Positions 30,939 to 42,598 of a DNA stretch of 64,000 nt are shown in pieces. The first letter of the stretch is position 1; every line of letters begins with the position of its first letter. This DNA is from Dendrobium chrysotoxum (Eukaryota > Streptophyta > Magnoliopsida > Asparagales > Orchidaceae). The stretch is from assembly GCA_019925795.1 (NCBI GenBank), contig CM034298.1:49316365-49380364 (forward strand), read 5' to 3'. The position numbers were made by a program, and so were the translations under genes. A model generated the notes under the pieces. That model made no database searches and was not told the DNA's origin. It saw only the letters and a program-made list of their open reading frames with translations.

Positions 30939-31054
30939 TTTCGTTTGGGACGGCTTTCTTCCTGCTTCTTAAAGCGGCTTTCTAATACAAAAATTAAAAT
31001 TTTTGTACTAGGAAGCCGCTTTACGAAGCAGTAAGAAAGCCGTCCCAAACGAAA
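30939..31054. mobile_element. hairpin MITE, 116 bp
   Basis: Near-perfect inverted repeat: TTTCGTTTGGGACGGCTTTC at the left and its complement at 31035-31054. Pairing continues through GCTTC, TAAAGCGGCTT and TACAAAAATT almost to the centre. Only about six positions are unpaired. Its transcript would form a single long stem, a good substrate for Dicer-like enzymes. Confidence 0.9.
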
Positions 31055-31451
31055 CCTTAGCCATTTGAGCTTGTTCAATAAATCTGGGAGCAAAGTGCTG
31101 TTAAGTTCATAGATGTCTAAATGAGTCAAGTCGACTCGAGCTCAAATCATTACGAGCTGATAAGTCGAGCTTATAGAGACACGAGTTCAAACTCGTTACA
31201 CTCTGTAGCAGCTACGCTTCCCTCTCCTTCGTCAAAGAGGTTTTCGTTTTTCCGATAATTACGAGCCGAAGCTCAATTTTAATCAAATCAAATGTAAATT
31301 AAGCTCAAAAGCCAAAAATAAAAAGATAGCTAAAAGTAAAAATATAATTAGCATCAGCTCTCAAACAAAAACATTGTAGGAAAAATTTAGATGTATATCA
31401 CCATCATCTGCACATTATAATGCCAAAACAAATAGTTAATAAGCCAAAACT
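31055..31451. other. intergenic, no gene recognised
   Basis: 31120-31200 contains GAGTCAAGTCGACTCGAGCTC-like words similar to those at 35020-35180, suggesting remnants of one noncoding hAT-like family. No ends were identified. Confidence 0.4.
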
Positions 31452-32526
31452 TAAGGGCCTGTTTGGATGCATGTAAGATTTCGTAAATCCTTTAAATCCG
31501 GATTTATTAAATCTTAAGAAGGTTAAATCCTAAAAATTATTTGGTAAGAAATATGTTAAATTTTGACAAATCCTGTAAGACTGTTTGATAATGCTATTCA
31601 AGATTTAAGATGGTTTAATTCATATGATATTTGTGTTTTAAATATGAGTTACTTATTAATTCTATATTTAATTATGAATGTTATAATTAGGATGTTATTT
31701 TAATAAGTATTTTATTAATAACTTATTTAGGTGTTATTTTAATAAGTATTTCAATGCTAATTATAATGATAATTATGTAATTTATTATTTAATTACAATT
31801 TAAAATAATTTATCATTTGATTACTATTTACACTAATTATTCATTACTTTTTTATATATTACTTTGATAAATTTTAATTACTAATTATACTTATAATTAT
31901 CTAATTAATCAATTAAATGTTTTATTATTAACTAATTATTTAATTAATAATTACACTACTGATCACCTAATTAAATATTTATATTTTAAATTATATCAAT
32001 TAAGCTAATTAATTTAATGTCTAATTAAGAAATTAAGAATTAACTAATCCAGGTTGGCTTCCCCTTTTTGATTTCTTCGGTGTCATTAGCATGAAGTAGA
32101 GCTTCCCTCTTCAACTTCGCACCGGGTAGTGCATTGAACAAGTCGCTTACCATTGCTTGTGCGGGGTTTGCTTTTCCTCTTATGCATTTTCCTCTTATGC
32201 ATTGATTTGATGTTGTTATGCTTCGCGTGAAGTAGAGTTCTGAAAGAGTCAAAGCTTATCCACCTGCTCCTTCGACATTGTTCATGTCAGATCGTAAGTC
32301 GAGCCGGGAGGTCGCTGCGAAGGTAACAATATTTCTCCCCTTTCACCCGCGGTTGGATTTACAAAATCCACAAAAAAATTGGATTTCGGCAAAAATGATA
32401 AAAATACCCTGAAGTAGAGATTAGACTAACCGTGAGATTTAACTTTGTGTTTTTTGGTGTTTGGCAGGATTTGAGCCAAATACTGTCTAAATTCTGGCCT
32501 AAATCCTGCATCCAAATAGGCCCTGA
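31452..32526. mobile_element. PIF/Harbinger-like non-autonomous element
   Basis: Terminal inverted repeats GGGCCTGTTTGGATGCA (31455-31471) and TGCATCCAAATAGGCCC (32507-32523) differ at one base. Flanking triplets are TAA and TGA, close to the TWA target of PIF/Harbinger transposons. Subterminal GGATTTA/TAAATCC words occur at both ends. The interior is AT-rich; the GC-richer block 32040-32340 has a 70-codon frame that I do not recognise. No transposase is present. Confidence 0.7.
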
Positions 32527-32751
32527 GGACTCTGCCGTGAAGAAAATGTCATATTCATCCGAAGAGACAAAAAAAAAAAAGAAGTTTATTTAGATTTCTT
32601 GTCATTATCACATAACAAAATTTTGCCCCAAGTTTCAGAAGAACACTTGCATAAAGCAAAATAAGAACAGCCAAAATCACCCCAAAAATGTTGGGTCGCG
32701 TAAGGGAGCCAAAGGAGATATCAATTTTCCATTCAAATATTAACATAATTT

Positions 32752-32993
32752 TCAATTTTGTAATGATTGTGATATCTCATTTATAATCCTCAAGATATTA
32801 ATCATCAAATGCATTGTAGAAATAAAATCAAAAGACTCCATCATATCAATCAGAGCACCTACTTTGACTGATTGTTGATGATGTACACTTTCTTCCTTAA
32901 TAATCTCAAACACCTCGATTACAGAAGCATACATTCTCATTAGACTAATTAAAGTATGAAAAGATGAACTCCATCGAGTATTAATGGACCTTT
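32752..32993 (-). pseudogene. hAT-family transposase fragment (ZMYM1-like/DUF4371 type)
   Basis: Minus strand, from TRWSSSFHTLISLMRMYASV through EVFEII, a HHQQSV segment and MESFDFISTMHLMINILRII to ISQSLQN. This resembles the stretch after the TRW motif in plant TTF-type/zinc-finger MYM-like hAT proteins (TRWSSH-x-x-TLI...ASVIEVLE...SFDFVFTLHLM...LSQALQ). Both sides run into unrelated AT-rich DNA, so about 80 residues of a much larger protein remain. Confidence 0.7.
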
Positions 32994-33298
32994 ATAAATT
33001 AGTCTCTTGATTTAAATTTCTACGGTTATTAAATATAAAAATATGACATAATTTTAAACATTATAATATATATAAAATTAATATTCTAAATTTTAAGTGA
33101 TTCAATCTGCCAACCTATATCCATTATAGGGGAGAGAGAAGCTTTATTATATATAAAAGATGAATTTAAAAGTCACTATTTGGCAGCTTTTGCTCTGCTC
33201 TTTCATAATTAAAAAGCATTTAACTTATATTTGGCGAAGCACTGGCCTAGGCTTGAGTTCAAGCACACACGTGTAGGTCTAGGAGAAAGCTTTTTGTA
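32994..33298. other. intergenic, no gene recognised
   Basis: AT-rich; no coding signal. Confidence 0.45.
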
Positions 33299-33445
33299 GG
33301 AGAAATTATTCTGCAGAGTCCGGACGGGACGGTTACCGTCCGGACTGTGAGTGTGTACACTAATTTGATATGCACAGTGTATAATATGTATACTCATATA
33401 TTTAGACGATTCTTTCGTCCGAACTCGACACAATATAATTTCTCC
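33299..33445. mobile_element. MITE, 147 bp
   Basis: Ends GGAGAAATTATT and AATATAATTTCTCC are inverted repeats (11-12 bp). Inside is a perfect short stem, CGGACGG...CCGTCCG (about 33321-33345). No convincing target duplication. Superfamily not assigned. Confidence 0.6.
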
Positions 33446-34809
33446 TTTTACAGGCCTGAAGTTAATTGGGTAAGATCCCTTAGTGAAAGTGACTGGAGCG
33501 CACTTTCCACCAAGTTCTGTCAAGTGCAAGTTTAGTAGGACAAGTGGATTCCATCATACGGTCGATCAACTGGAAGACAGCTATTATAGAAAACGACGAG
33601 GACTCAAGGGATTGCAAGTACTAGAGAAAATTTCCCAAAGAAATCTTTAGGATGTGGCATGTAGTTCGTAAAGTGGCCATGTCGCAATTTCTCAGTGGCC
33701 GAGGCAGGCGGCAACAGTTACTTTTGGCAAGAGATCCAAGTGAAAGACGTGGCTGCTAGGTAGAATGGAACATGATAATAGATCATGGTGAGTTGGCTTT
33801 CTTCAGAGATTAGCCGAATAAAGGTTCGATCTACCAACTACTCCAATTCTAGCAGATCAAGGTGACAACTTGATTCACACCTCTCCCTACAATCTGATTG
33901 ATTTAGCAACTTTAACTAATCGGTCTGCCTTTTCACGGTTATGATGAGACACAAATCAGGGTGTTACATCCATAATGAGAATGGAGGAGAGGAAGTGAGT
34001 AAAAGCAGGAGAGACGCAATCCAATTTGAGTTTATTTTGAAGAGGAGAACACATTTCATCTTGTTTTAGGAGTAAAGTGGTATTATCCTAGCTTGGGAAG
34101 CAATGCTTTTCCACCTTTTCATGATTATTTGTTTTGTTAATTTATGAATCATATAATTTGTGATGAATGATGACATGAATGTCTACATGAATGACAGTAA
34201 TACACTCATGAGAAAGAGCTATTGTTGTGAAAGATCAGTGACATGAGGAAACTTTTCCTTTTTTTCCTGCTTTTAGTACAAACTATCAGGGAAAAGGAGA
34301 GATGGTTTTGCTTGATTCGAATGATTTTTTCTATTTTTCAACCCAGATCTTTACACCACAATCTTTATCTTACCATCAAAATTAGCTTTTTTCAAGCATA
34401 TTATTGGAAAAGTATCCAACTTTTTTCACCTAAGCAGCATGCCAAGTTCATGCTATTTTATAAACATTTGATTGCTCTAGTGATTGAAAATTTTGATTTC
34501 TTTAAAAGGGCCAGATTTGAAGACATGTATACGTAGATTTTTCAGTCAATATTCCAAAAAAAAAAAAACACGCATAATATCTCCATATAAAATAAACAAA
34601 AAGCTGAATCAAATGAGAGTTAGTCTGCCAGGAAGTACAAACTAAAACATTCCCCGATGAAGATAAGAGGAGGCCTTATTATTGAAAAATAAACAAGAGA
34701 ATTTCAACAGGAACTATTTAGCAGTGAATATTAATTTCAATGTACCAAATTTCATGAGGAAACTTGCAAATTACCTAATTCTTGTGCTTCTAGTATGAAG
34801 TTCAATAAC
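33446..34809. other. intergenic and probable 3' UTR of the minus-strand host gene
   Basis: 33446-34600 shows no gene. About 34640-34809 would be the 3' UTR of the gene whose stop codon is at 34810-34812. Confidence 0.4.
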
Positions 34810-35334
34810 TCACTTGAGAGGTCTCATGCCCTGGATGGAAAGCAGAAATTCAATCAGTTTAGCTACTTCACAAATAAGCATAAACATGTAGCATGACCAT
34901 ATAACTGGAAATCGAAACTGATGATTTTCATAAAAAGAAATTAAATGACAACTACAGAAGAAAGCAGTAGTAATCAAAGAAAAACATATTTGTTTGAATT
35001 TCATAACTTATATCTAGGGATGTAAACGAGTCGAGTCGAGCTTGAGTCAAGCCTAAACTCGAGCTCGACTAACAAGCCAAATCCCGAGCTTGAACTCGAG
35101 TCGAGCTCAGAAGGCTGGCTCGAGCTTAGCTCATGCCACTGAAAAGAGCTCGTTGAGCGGCTCGATTCCCCTGTTCGAGCTCGATTTTGCATCCGCTTCC
35201 ACCCTGCCTCCCATATCCGAGCTCCGATTTTGCTTCCGAGCTCGCGTCCGAGCCAACCTGCAATTTGGCCTTCCCGCCCCTCACAATTTTGCATCCGAGC
35301 CTGTGTCCGAGCCTGCTTCCCGCCAACTATGGAT

Positions 35335-35385
<51 letters not shown>

Positions 35386-37538
35386 GAGAGAGAGAGAGAG
35401 TAAAATAATCCCTAGCTCTTTTGAGACCAATTTGATCCCTCAACTCCTCAAAAAAAGATATTTTTTATCCTAAAATTAAAACTTGAAGTTAATGGTGTTA
35501 AATCAAGGGATATTTTAGTAATTTTTTTTAAAAAAAATTATTAAACATTTCTTTACAACAACAACAACAACATTATCAAGCCTATATCCCACTATGTAAT
35601 GAAATCATTATAGACTAGAATTATTAATAATGTCTTTGTTAAATATTTCTTTAATATAAATATATTAATAATTCTAGTTTTAATTTAAAAAATTTAGTTT
35701 TAATTTAGGATCATTATAGACCAGAATTATTAATAATTTTTTTAAAAAAAAATATTATTACTTGAAATTATATTTAATAAATAATTTAATTAAAAAATGA
35801 CCAAAATATCCCTTGATTTAACACCATTAACCCCAAAATTTGATGTCAGGACAAAAAATGTCCCTTTTTAAGGAGTTGAGAGACCAATTAAGTTCCTCAA
35901 AAGAGTTGGGGACCATTTTGGTTCCTCACAGAGAGTTGAGTGACCATTTTGATCCTCTCTCTCTCTCTCTTTATATATATATATACACATACACATACAC
36001 ACAAACACACACATCTTATGCATTTCTTGTGTACATATGGAATCCTCGTCCTTGCTAAGTGTGACTCGAAAGACTGATTTTGAGTGTTTATCTTTCTTTA
36101 AGTTCATTAAAGCGCATCAACCTTTGAAATCTCTGTAAGTTCCTTATAAATGAATATATTTTCTGTCTTTTTCCGATATAATATCCCTCAATTTAGTATA
36201 GAACATAGTTAGAAGTTGAACGTTTGTAATAGAGATGATCTGACTCATTTTATAATTTACTAATTTCCAGTTCATTGAAGTATTCTTGCAACTGAAGAAT
36301 GTTTTATTTATAACTTTCAGATTGATTATCGAATGTGCTACCAGACATGGCTTCTTGATTCAAAGAAATTAATTTTGAATACTATAATTTTTCAAAGATC
36401 TCAATAATATCCTTTGGAGTATTCACAAAGGTCTAATTCTAAAAGAATACAACAAGACATTAAGACACATCAATGAAATTAATCATTCAGCCTATTAATC
36501 AGCATAACCTGTTCAGACTTTCAGCTCAAGAAGACATCGTCAACTATAACTATAGCCATTACTTGTTAATCAAATGTTTTTTAAGGAGGGTTAAAGATTA
36601 TGTTGTACTGGTAAATGCAAACACAAAAGAGAATACTGCTTCTCAAATCATAGAGTTCAAATTGATGAACACACAGAATGAGCGCTTTCAATTCATTTAT
36701 GAAACCAAGCACATGAAAGCAGCAGAAAAAGAGAAAGTAGTTCACCTTGGATGTTCTGAGCTCATTTACAGCAGCTCGGAGAGAATCATCTGACAGTATC
36801 AACCTTGACAGGGCACCAGTACTTAGCCTGCATTGTCAACGAAGAGAGTTAAAAAGAATGTTTATGTCCACATGATATGCACACACTAGCATAAGAAGAA
36901 CAGAAGTAAAAGAGCTGTAGATCTAGAATTAAAACAAGAAAAAATAGTCCAACGATCCACCAGAGAAAACGATAACAAAGACAGAAAACTGCAAGGGGAA
37001 AAATAAATCGGAAAACTGATTAACTGATGTTGCCTGGGCTTTTTAAGTAAATCTATTCTTATTTTCCATATTCCCTTTTCCTGAGATTGCATGCATTCAG
37101 CTGAGGACTGGGAATTGAAATTAAGTTCCAAAATTAGCCTTTTTGGGAGAAAACCAAGTACATTTTACATTGCATGGCATTGTATTAAAAAATAACTATG
37201 ACAATAACAAAGAAGATCCTTCTCTGTAGAGCAGAGAAAAGAAGAAAACACAGGGAACCTACCCCAGGATTTTTGCTCCCTCTGAAACTGAACCGTCAAC
37301 AGTGGAGATTAAATCCAATAAAGCCTGCATTCCCTGGAATACAAATATGCATTAGTCACAATGCACAGGCTCACTTATGAAACACACATATAGAGTTCGA
37401 TGCAAGTCTACCAGAGTGAACTTTGGATTGTTAGGACCAATTTGAGGGCCAACTTCAGATCCCCTGATTGTTGATTTTGCGGGAAGGATTTGAAGAAGTT
37501 CTGAAGGAGGTTTATATCCATCAAGTTCTATAGCATTC
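34810..37538 (-). CDS. C-terminal exons of a host gene, product not recognised
   Basis: Four exons on the minus strand with consensus splice sites and matching phases. Exon A is 37538-37412 (NAIELDGYKPPSELLQIL...GPQIGPNNPKFTL), donor GTAGAC. Exon B is 37333-37263 (GMQALLDLISTVDGSVSEGA.KIL), acceptor TATTCCAG, donor GTAGGT. Exon C is 36827-36746 (LSTGALSRLILSDDSLRAAV), acceptor AATGCAG, donor GTGAAC. A last short exon, 34830-34810 (GMRPLK then TGA), follows acceptor CCATCCAG; this one is less certain. Codon phases join without a break. Helical, Leu-rich sequence; an ABC1-type kinase C-terminus or armadillo-like repeat was considered but not supported. Upstream exons lie beyond a large intron with an RTE LINE. 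Confidence 0.6.
35018..35338. other. hAT-like noncoding repeat, one end visible
   Basis: TAGGGATGTAAACGAGTCGA at 35017 onward resembles the terminal TAGGGGTGTAAA of hAT-type noncoding repeats (compare the end at 45848). It is followed by many GAGTCGAG/CTCGAGC words. No matching far end; the region runs into a TA microsatellite. It lies in the last intron of the host gene. Confidence 0.4.
35339..35984. mobile_element. foldback element bounded by microsatellites
   Basis: The left side reads (TA)n, (GA)n, arm. The right side reads arm, (CT)n, (TA)n, so even the simple repeats are mirror-complementary. Arms 35401-35525 and 35797-35940 pair well: CTCTTTTGAG, CTCAACTCCT, a GACA..TTTTTTGTCC-like block, and TTAATGGTGTTAAATCAAGG are complementary on the two sides. 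The centre is AT-rich and holds a small RTE insertion (35558-35638). It lies within the last host intron. Confidence 0.75.
35543..35653 (-). mobile_element. tiny RTE 3' end insertion with copied filler
   Basis: 35558-35599 is the antisense RTE tail ((CAA)n then CATTATCAAGCCTATATCCCA). The flanks TTAAACATTTCTTTA (35543-35557) and TTAAATATTTCTTTA (35639-35653) are a 15-bp target duplication. Between the RTE piece and the second flank lies about 30 bp (TCATTATAGACTAGAATTAT...) that also occurs at 35710-35737. Confidence 0.8.
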
Positions 37539-37560
37539 CTGACTAGTTCAAGAAAAATAT

Positions 37561-40500
37561 AATATTAATTATTACAACAACAACAATATCAAGCCTTTAT
37601 CCCACTACGTGGGGTCGGCTACATGAATCCTTTTTCTCCATTGTGTCCTGTTAAAAGTCAAATTCTCATTTAAATCTAATAAATAAAGATCATTTCTAAT
37701 ATTTTCTAACCAAGTCTTTTTAGGTCTACCTCTACCTTTCTTAACATAAGTCAAATCTAAGACCTCTACTTTCCTAACCGGGTCATCGGAAGGCCGCCGT
37801 TTTATGTGACCAAACCATCTAAGGCGACTCTCTCTAATCTTATCTTCCACTGGAGCTACTCCAACCTTTTCACGAATATGCTCATTTCGTATCCTATCTC
37901 TAAAGGGTAAAGCCACTCATCCACCTGAGCATCCACATCTCTGCAACACTTAACTTAGAATTATGCTTCTCTTTTAATGGCCAACATTCGGCACCATAAA
38001 GCATTGCAGGTCTCACCACCATCTTATAGAATTTTCCCTTAAGTTTGAGGGGTACTTTTCTATCACACAATAAGCCCAATGCATTCCTCCACTTCAACCA
38101 TCCAACTTGGATTCTGCTGATAATATCCCCATCTATTTCACCATCACTCTGAACAATAGATCCAAGATATCTAAAACGTGTACTCTTATTAATGACTTGA
38201 TCACCCAAAGTCACAATCCCCTCACTAGGTCTATTATTACTAAAATTACACTCCATATATTCCGTTTTAGATCTACTCAAGCGAAAACCTTTAGACTCTA
38301 AGGTTGACCTCCACAATTCTAGTTTACCTTCAACTCCCTCTCTAGTCTTATCAACAAGAAGAATATCATCAGCAAAAAGCATACACCAAGGTACATCCTC
38401 TTGCAGATGTCTAGTGAGAACATCCATGACTAAAGCAAAAGGTATGGGCTTAAGGCTGATCCTTGATGTAATCCAACCGAAATAGGGAAATACTTGGTCA
38501 AACCACCTTGTGTTTGAACACAAATAATAGCTCCTGCATACATATCTTTAATGAATTGAATATAAGCGTTATTAACTCCTTTCTTTTCAAGAACTCTCCA
38601 TAGCACTTCTCTTGAAACTTTATCATATGTTTTTTCTAAATCAATAAATATCATATGTAAATCCTCCTTATTCTCTCTATATTTCTCCATCAAATCTCTT
38701 AATAAATGTATGACTTCCATAGTAGACCTACCTGGCATGAATCCAAATTGATTTTGAGAAACATCAGTATCACGCCGCAGCCTATGCTCTATAACTCGTT
38801 CCCATAGTTTTAAAGTATGACACATTAACTTAATTCCTTTATAATTCGCACAATCTTGTGCATCACCTTTATTCTTAAAATTAGGGATTAACACACTCAT
38901 TCTCTACTCATCTGACATCTTTTTAGTCTTCAAAACAGTATTAAAAAGTTTAGTAAGCCAATAAATTCCTTCATCTCCTAAGCATTTCCACACATCTATT
39001 GGAATATCATCAGGTCCAACAGCTTTTTCACCCTTCATTTTCTTTAAAGCATCTCTAACTTCAGTTTTACTAATACGCCGATAAAAACAGAAATCTTTAT
39101 TTTCATTTAGGGTACTAAGGTCACTATAGTCAATTTTATTTTCACATTCTTCATTAAAAAGTTTAGCAAAATATCTCATCCACCTTTGTTGAATATCATC
39201 TTCTAAAAAAAGTACTTTTTGATCTTCATCCTTAATACACTTCACTTGAACTAAATCCTTACTACTCCTATCTCTTTGTTTGGCTAACTTATACATATAT
39301 CTTTCTCCCTCCTTAGTATCTAACCTATTATATAAATCACTAAAAGCTAAACTCTTTGCATCGCATATTGCTTTCTTAGATTCCTTACGTGCCTCTTTAT
39401 ATATTTTTCAATTATCAGAATTTTTATAATTAAATCAATTTTCATAACAAATCTTCTTAATTTTAATCTTTTCTTACACATTTGGATTCTACCACCAACT
39501 ATTTTTACTATTAGGAGCTTTTTCCTTTGAAACTCCAATCACATCTTTTGCAATATTCTTAATATCACTAGCCACTTTTTTCCACATAACATTAGCATCC
39601 TCATGCACAGACAAAATCTTAAGATCTAAAATCTTACTCTCAAAAATATTTTTGTTAATATTCTTTAAATGCCCCTATCTAATCCTAGAATATCGTATTA
39701 CTTTATTTTTTATTTTCTGCCTCATTATCTTCAAGTCCAAAACTAATAAACGATGTTGGGTACATAAATTTTCACTCGGAATAACTTTACAATTTTTGCA
39801 ATCTAAACGATCTAATTTCCTTATAAGAAAATAATCAATTTGAATTATACTATATCCATTTTTATAAGTAATGAGATGCTCATTCATTTTCTTAAATAAG
39901 GTATTAGCAATTAAAAAATCATAAGCTAAATAAAAATCTAATATGGACTTATAACCTTCATTTGTCGTTCCAAACCCATGGCCACCATAAATGCTTTTAA
40001 AATCATCTACCTCTCTACCAACATGTCCATTTAAATCTCCTCCAATAAAAACTCATTCTTCAAGAGATATTTTTTGTATTAATTCTTCTAAGTCATTTCA
40101 AAATTTTAATTTTGAATCCATATTCAAACACACTTGAGGAGCATAAGCACTTATAATGTTAACAATCTTAGCATCAACAACAATCTTTAAAGTTATAATT
40201 TTATCTCCAATTATATTAATATTTATAACATTATCCTTCAAACTCTTATCTAAAATACGCCTACACCATTTCTAGTACGACTCCTACCCGAATACCTAAG
40301 TTTAAATCCTAAACTATCAATCTCCTTAGCCTTCTCTCCAACCCATTTAGTTTCCTGAATGCACAGAATATTTATCTTCCTATGAATCATAATATTTATT
40401 AATTCTATTAGTTTTCCTGTAAGGGAACCTATATTCCAAGTTCCTATCCTAATTTTAGTTTCATGGACTAGCTTATTTGCCCACATCCGTCCTTGATGTG

Positions 40501-40756
40501 GGAACCCTTGCCTATTTAACACTGCACCCGGGCGGCGATGCAGTGACCCTTGCACACTTGTCGCTGTATTCAGGCCATATAGCGCGTCGCTTCTAGGGGA
40601 CGCCCTAGCATTAACACAATTTCTTAAAGGATTCATGTCATTATTATTCGACAAGTTTTATGCTGGCTGTCGACTACCTAACGCAACCCTCCATTTTTCT
40701 TATCTAGGACTTGGGACTTGGCAACGACAGTGTTTTAATTATAAATATTAATTATT
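37561..40756 (-). mobile_element. full-length RTE LINE in a host intron
   Basis: Antisense on the plus strand and therefore in the same orientation as the host gene. The 13-bp target duplication AATATTAATTATT lies at 37561-37573 and 40744-40756. The 3' end is (TTG)n (as CAACAACAAC at 37574). The 5' end near 40735 reads CTGTCGTTGCCAAGTCCC. About 3.17 kb. The same 5' end and tail bound the copy at 58757-61892, so this is the full unit. Confidence 0.95.
37605..40654 (-). pseudogene. RTE endonuclease-reverse transcriptase polyprotein, nearly intact in its C half
   Basis: Endonuclease starts KIRIGTWNIGSLTGKLIEL with IQETKWVGEKAKEID (40470-40290), then stops and shifts damage 40250-39300. RT begins about 39296 (MYKLAKQRDRSSKDLVQ), with KMKGEKAVGPDDIP, NQFGFMPGRSTMEVIHLL, FIDLEKTYDKVSREVLW, GLHQGSALSPYL and MLFADDILLV (38390-38365). 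One TAG replaces Trp (SDE-stop-RMSVLIP, near 38902). A frame change lies near 38430-38520 and another near 37905. The C-terminal domain ends RKRIHVADPT at 37605. The protein would nick and copy into target DNA; here it is inactive. Confidence 0.92.
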
Positions 40757-42598
40757 GATTAGGATAAATACGAGTTTTAAGTTAGAATCAAAATAAATAG
40801 CTAAATACTGGCCCAAGAGAAATTAAAATGAACTAATTTTAAATGGCTTGCCAAAAGGTGAATGAAAGCCAAAAAAAATTATATTATAGGATCCTTGTAG
40901 AAATAGTAAAAGAACTAATGGTGGCAACAATGATTAACCTCTCTGAAATAATACTGAAAATTAATTATTTTATAGCAAATTGGCCAGACAATCTGCGTAG
41001 TAAACTAATTTCAAAGAAATGCAGAATGATTGAGCAAATAATTCATCTCGTAAACATGAATGCAAATGATACTGGAGTGAGCAATGGTAATTTTTTTTTC
41101 TTGCATAAACTGGCTTTTTGCATGCATGATGAGAAAGACGAAGTTAATTGAAGTTCTCATTTGAATTATCTTCTTAATGAAGTTCTTGACCTAAAAAAGT
41201 TCTTCTCTTCCACGAATATAACAAGGAATACAATCATCCAACCATATGCACAATGAGGGGATGAATATTGAGAACAAGATGCATCAAACTAGGTATACTA
41301 GTTAGGCTATGAATATTTTGGCCACAAATCTTATGAAAGAGGGGTGAATATAAGCGTAATAATCTGCAAGTTCATAAAAGACTAACCACAAGGTAAATTT
41401 AAAGGATTATTTATGTTTTTTAGGCAAATCATCAATAATAACCATGCAAAGGGGATGGTACAAACTCTGAATCAAACCTAGTAAATCCGCATATTATACC
41501 ATATAATATTGTACATATGAATTATTCAATAATATTTCCAATTTACCAATTTTTTTAAAAGTTGAGCAAAAATACATGAATTTTAACACTAAAAAATATG
41601 ATACTATATTTTACAAATTATATTCCCATATTTGTGAAAAATACTTTTTTATCTACCTCATTATAGTATATTTGAAGGCTCCGAAAATTCCTACCCAAGC
41701 CTCTTTGTGTTTTGGGTCAAATTTTTTAAAAGTTAATTAAATTTAAGATAAGACATTACTTAGAGATTTCACCCACATTTTGCGAGGACTTTATAATCTA
41801 ATTCCAAATTTTCCTATAAGGCATAAGTTCCTATGATTAATTACCTCTCCCGATAATGAGAGAGTACTTTCGATTAGGGCTAGTCGTTTAGGACTCTGTA
41901 CCAAGCATATAGTAGCAATAAATTTAGTATGGAATTTGAATTTTACCAGATTACACATAAAGCGAATGATGGGGTAATGATGACAAACCCAATAAAAATC
42001 CTATTACTCTATCGTCTTGGGTTATCTTTGTTCCTAGTCTACGTAGTCAGAGGAGGTGGTCGACCCAACCTGACCGAAGAATCATTGTCGTCAGCCATAA
42101 ATTACTTCATCCAAGGAAACCTTATAAACCTGGTGGATGTTTATTAAAGAAAATAATTCAAGTCAACCTTAGCATACAAAAGGCATTATGCCCCCATCAA
42201 GTGCACCCTATGATTCATTTCCCTAGAGTTTTTTAGCCATTGGGGAGCATACGGGCTCTAGCCAAGACCATAATTTAGCGGTGCCATTTTGCGGTAAGAT
42301 CACTTGGTCAAAAGACCTAAGTCATAACCGCTTAATTGTAGTGTCATTTGGTAGTGAAATCACCGGTTAGAGGATAAATGCCACATCCTTAATGGGGAGA
42401 GACAATTTTAAAAATGAAATTTAGTAATATACTCAACAAGATATTTATTCGTTGTGAGCTGAGTTCTAAATTTTATCGCCCCTAATAAAAATTACGGAAA
42501 ATAAATGAATTTGTGTTTAAGTTATGAAGAGTAGATTTTACTTGAATGTTTAATATTTTAATAAGTATTGATTTTTTTTTAATTTTATTGGAATTTAA
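40757..42598. other. intron or intergenic, no exon recognised
   Basis: AT-rich. No minus-strand exon with phase compatible with 37538 was found. 42277-42312 and 42337-42375 form an imperfect direct repeat (GTG.CATTT.G..GT.A.ATCAC..GGT), perhaps part of an old LTR. Confidence 0.35.

Noticed and set aside
32040..32252. 70-codon minus-strand frame as a host gene
   Set aside because: Within a terminal-inverted-repeat element and without any recognised motif; kept only as a note.
35090..35473. Overlapping Ser/Ala-rich frames on both strands
   Set aside because: GAGTCGAG-type noncoding repeat plus TA and GA microsatellites explain them.
36473..36793. 106-codon plus-strand frame
   Set aside because: Overlaps exon C of the minus-strand host gene, which has splice sites and phase support; no pattern on the plus strand.
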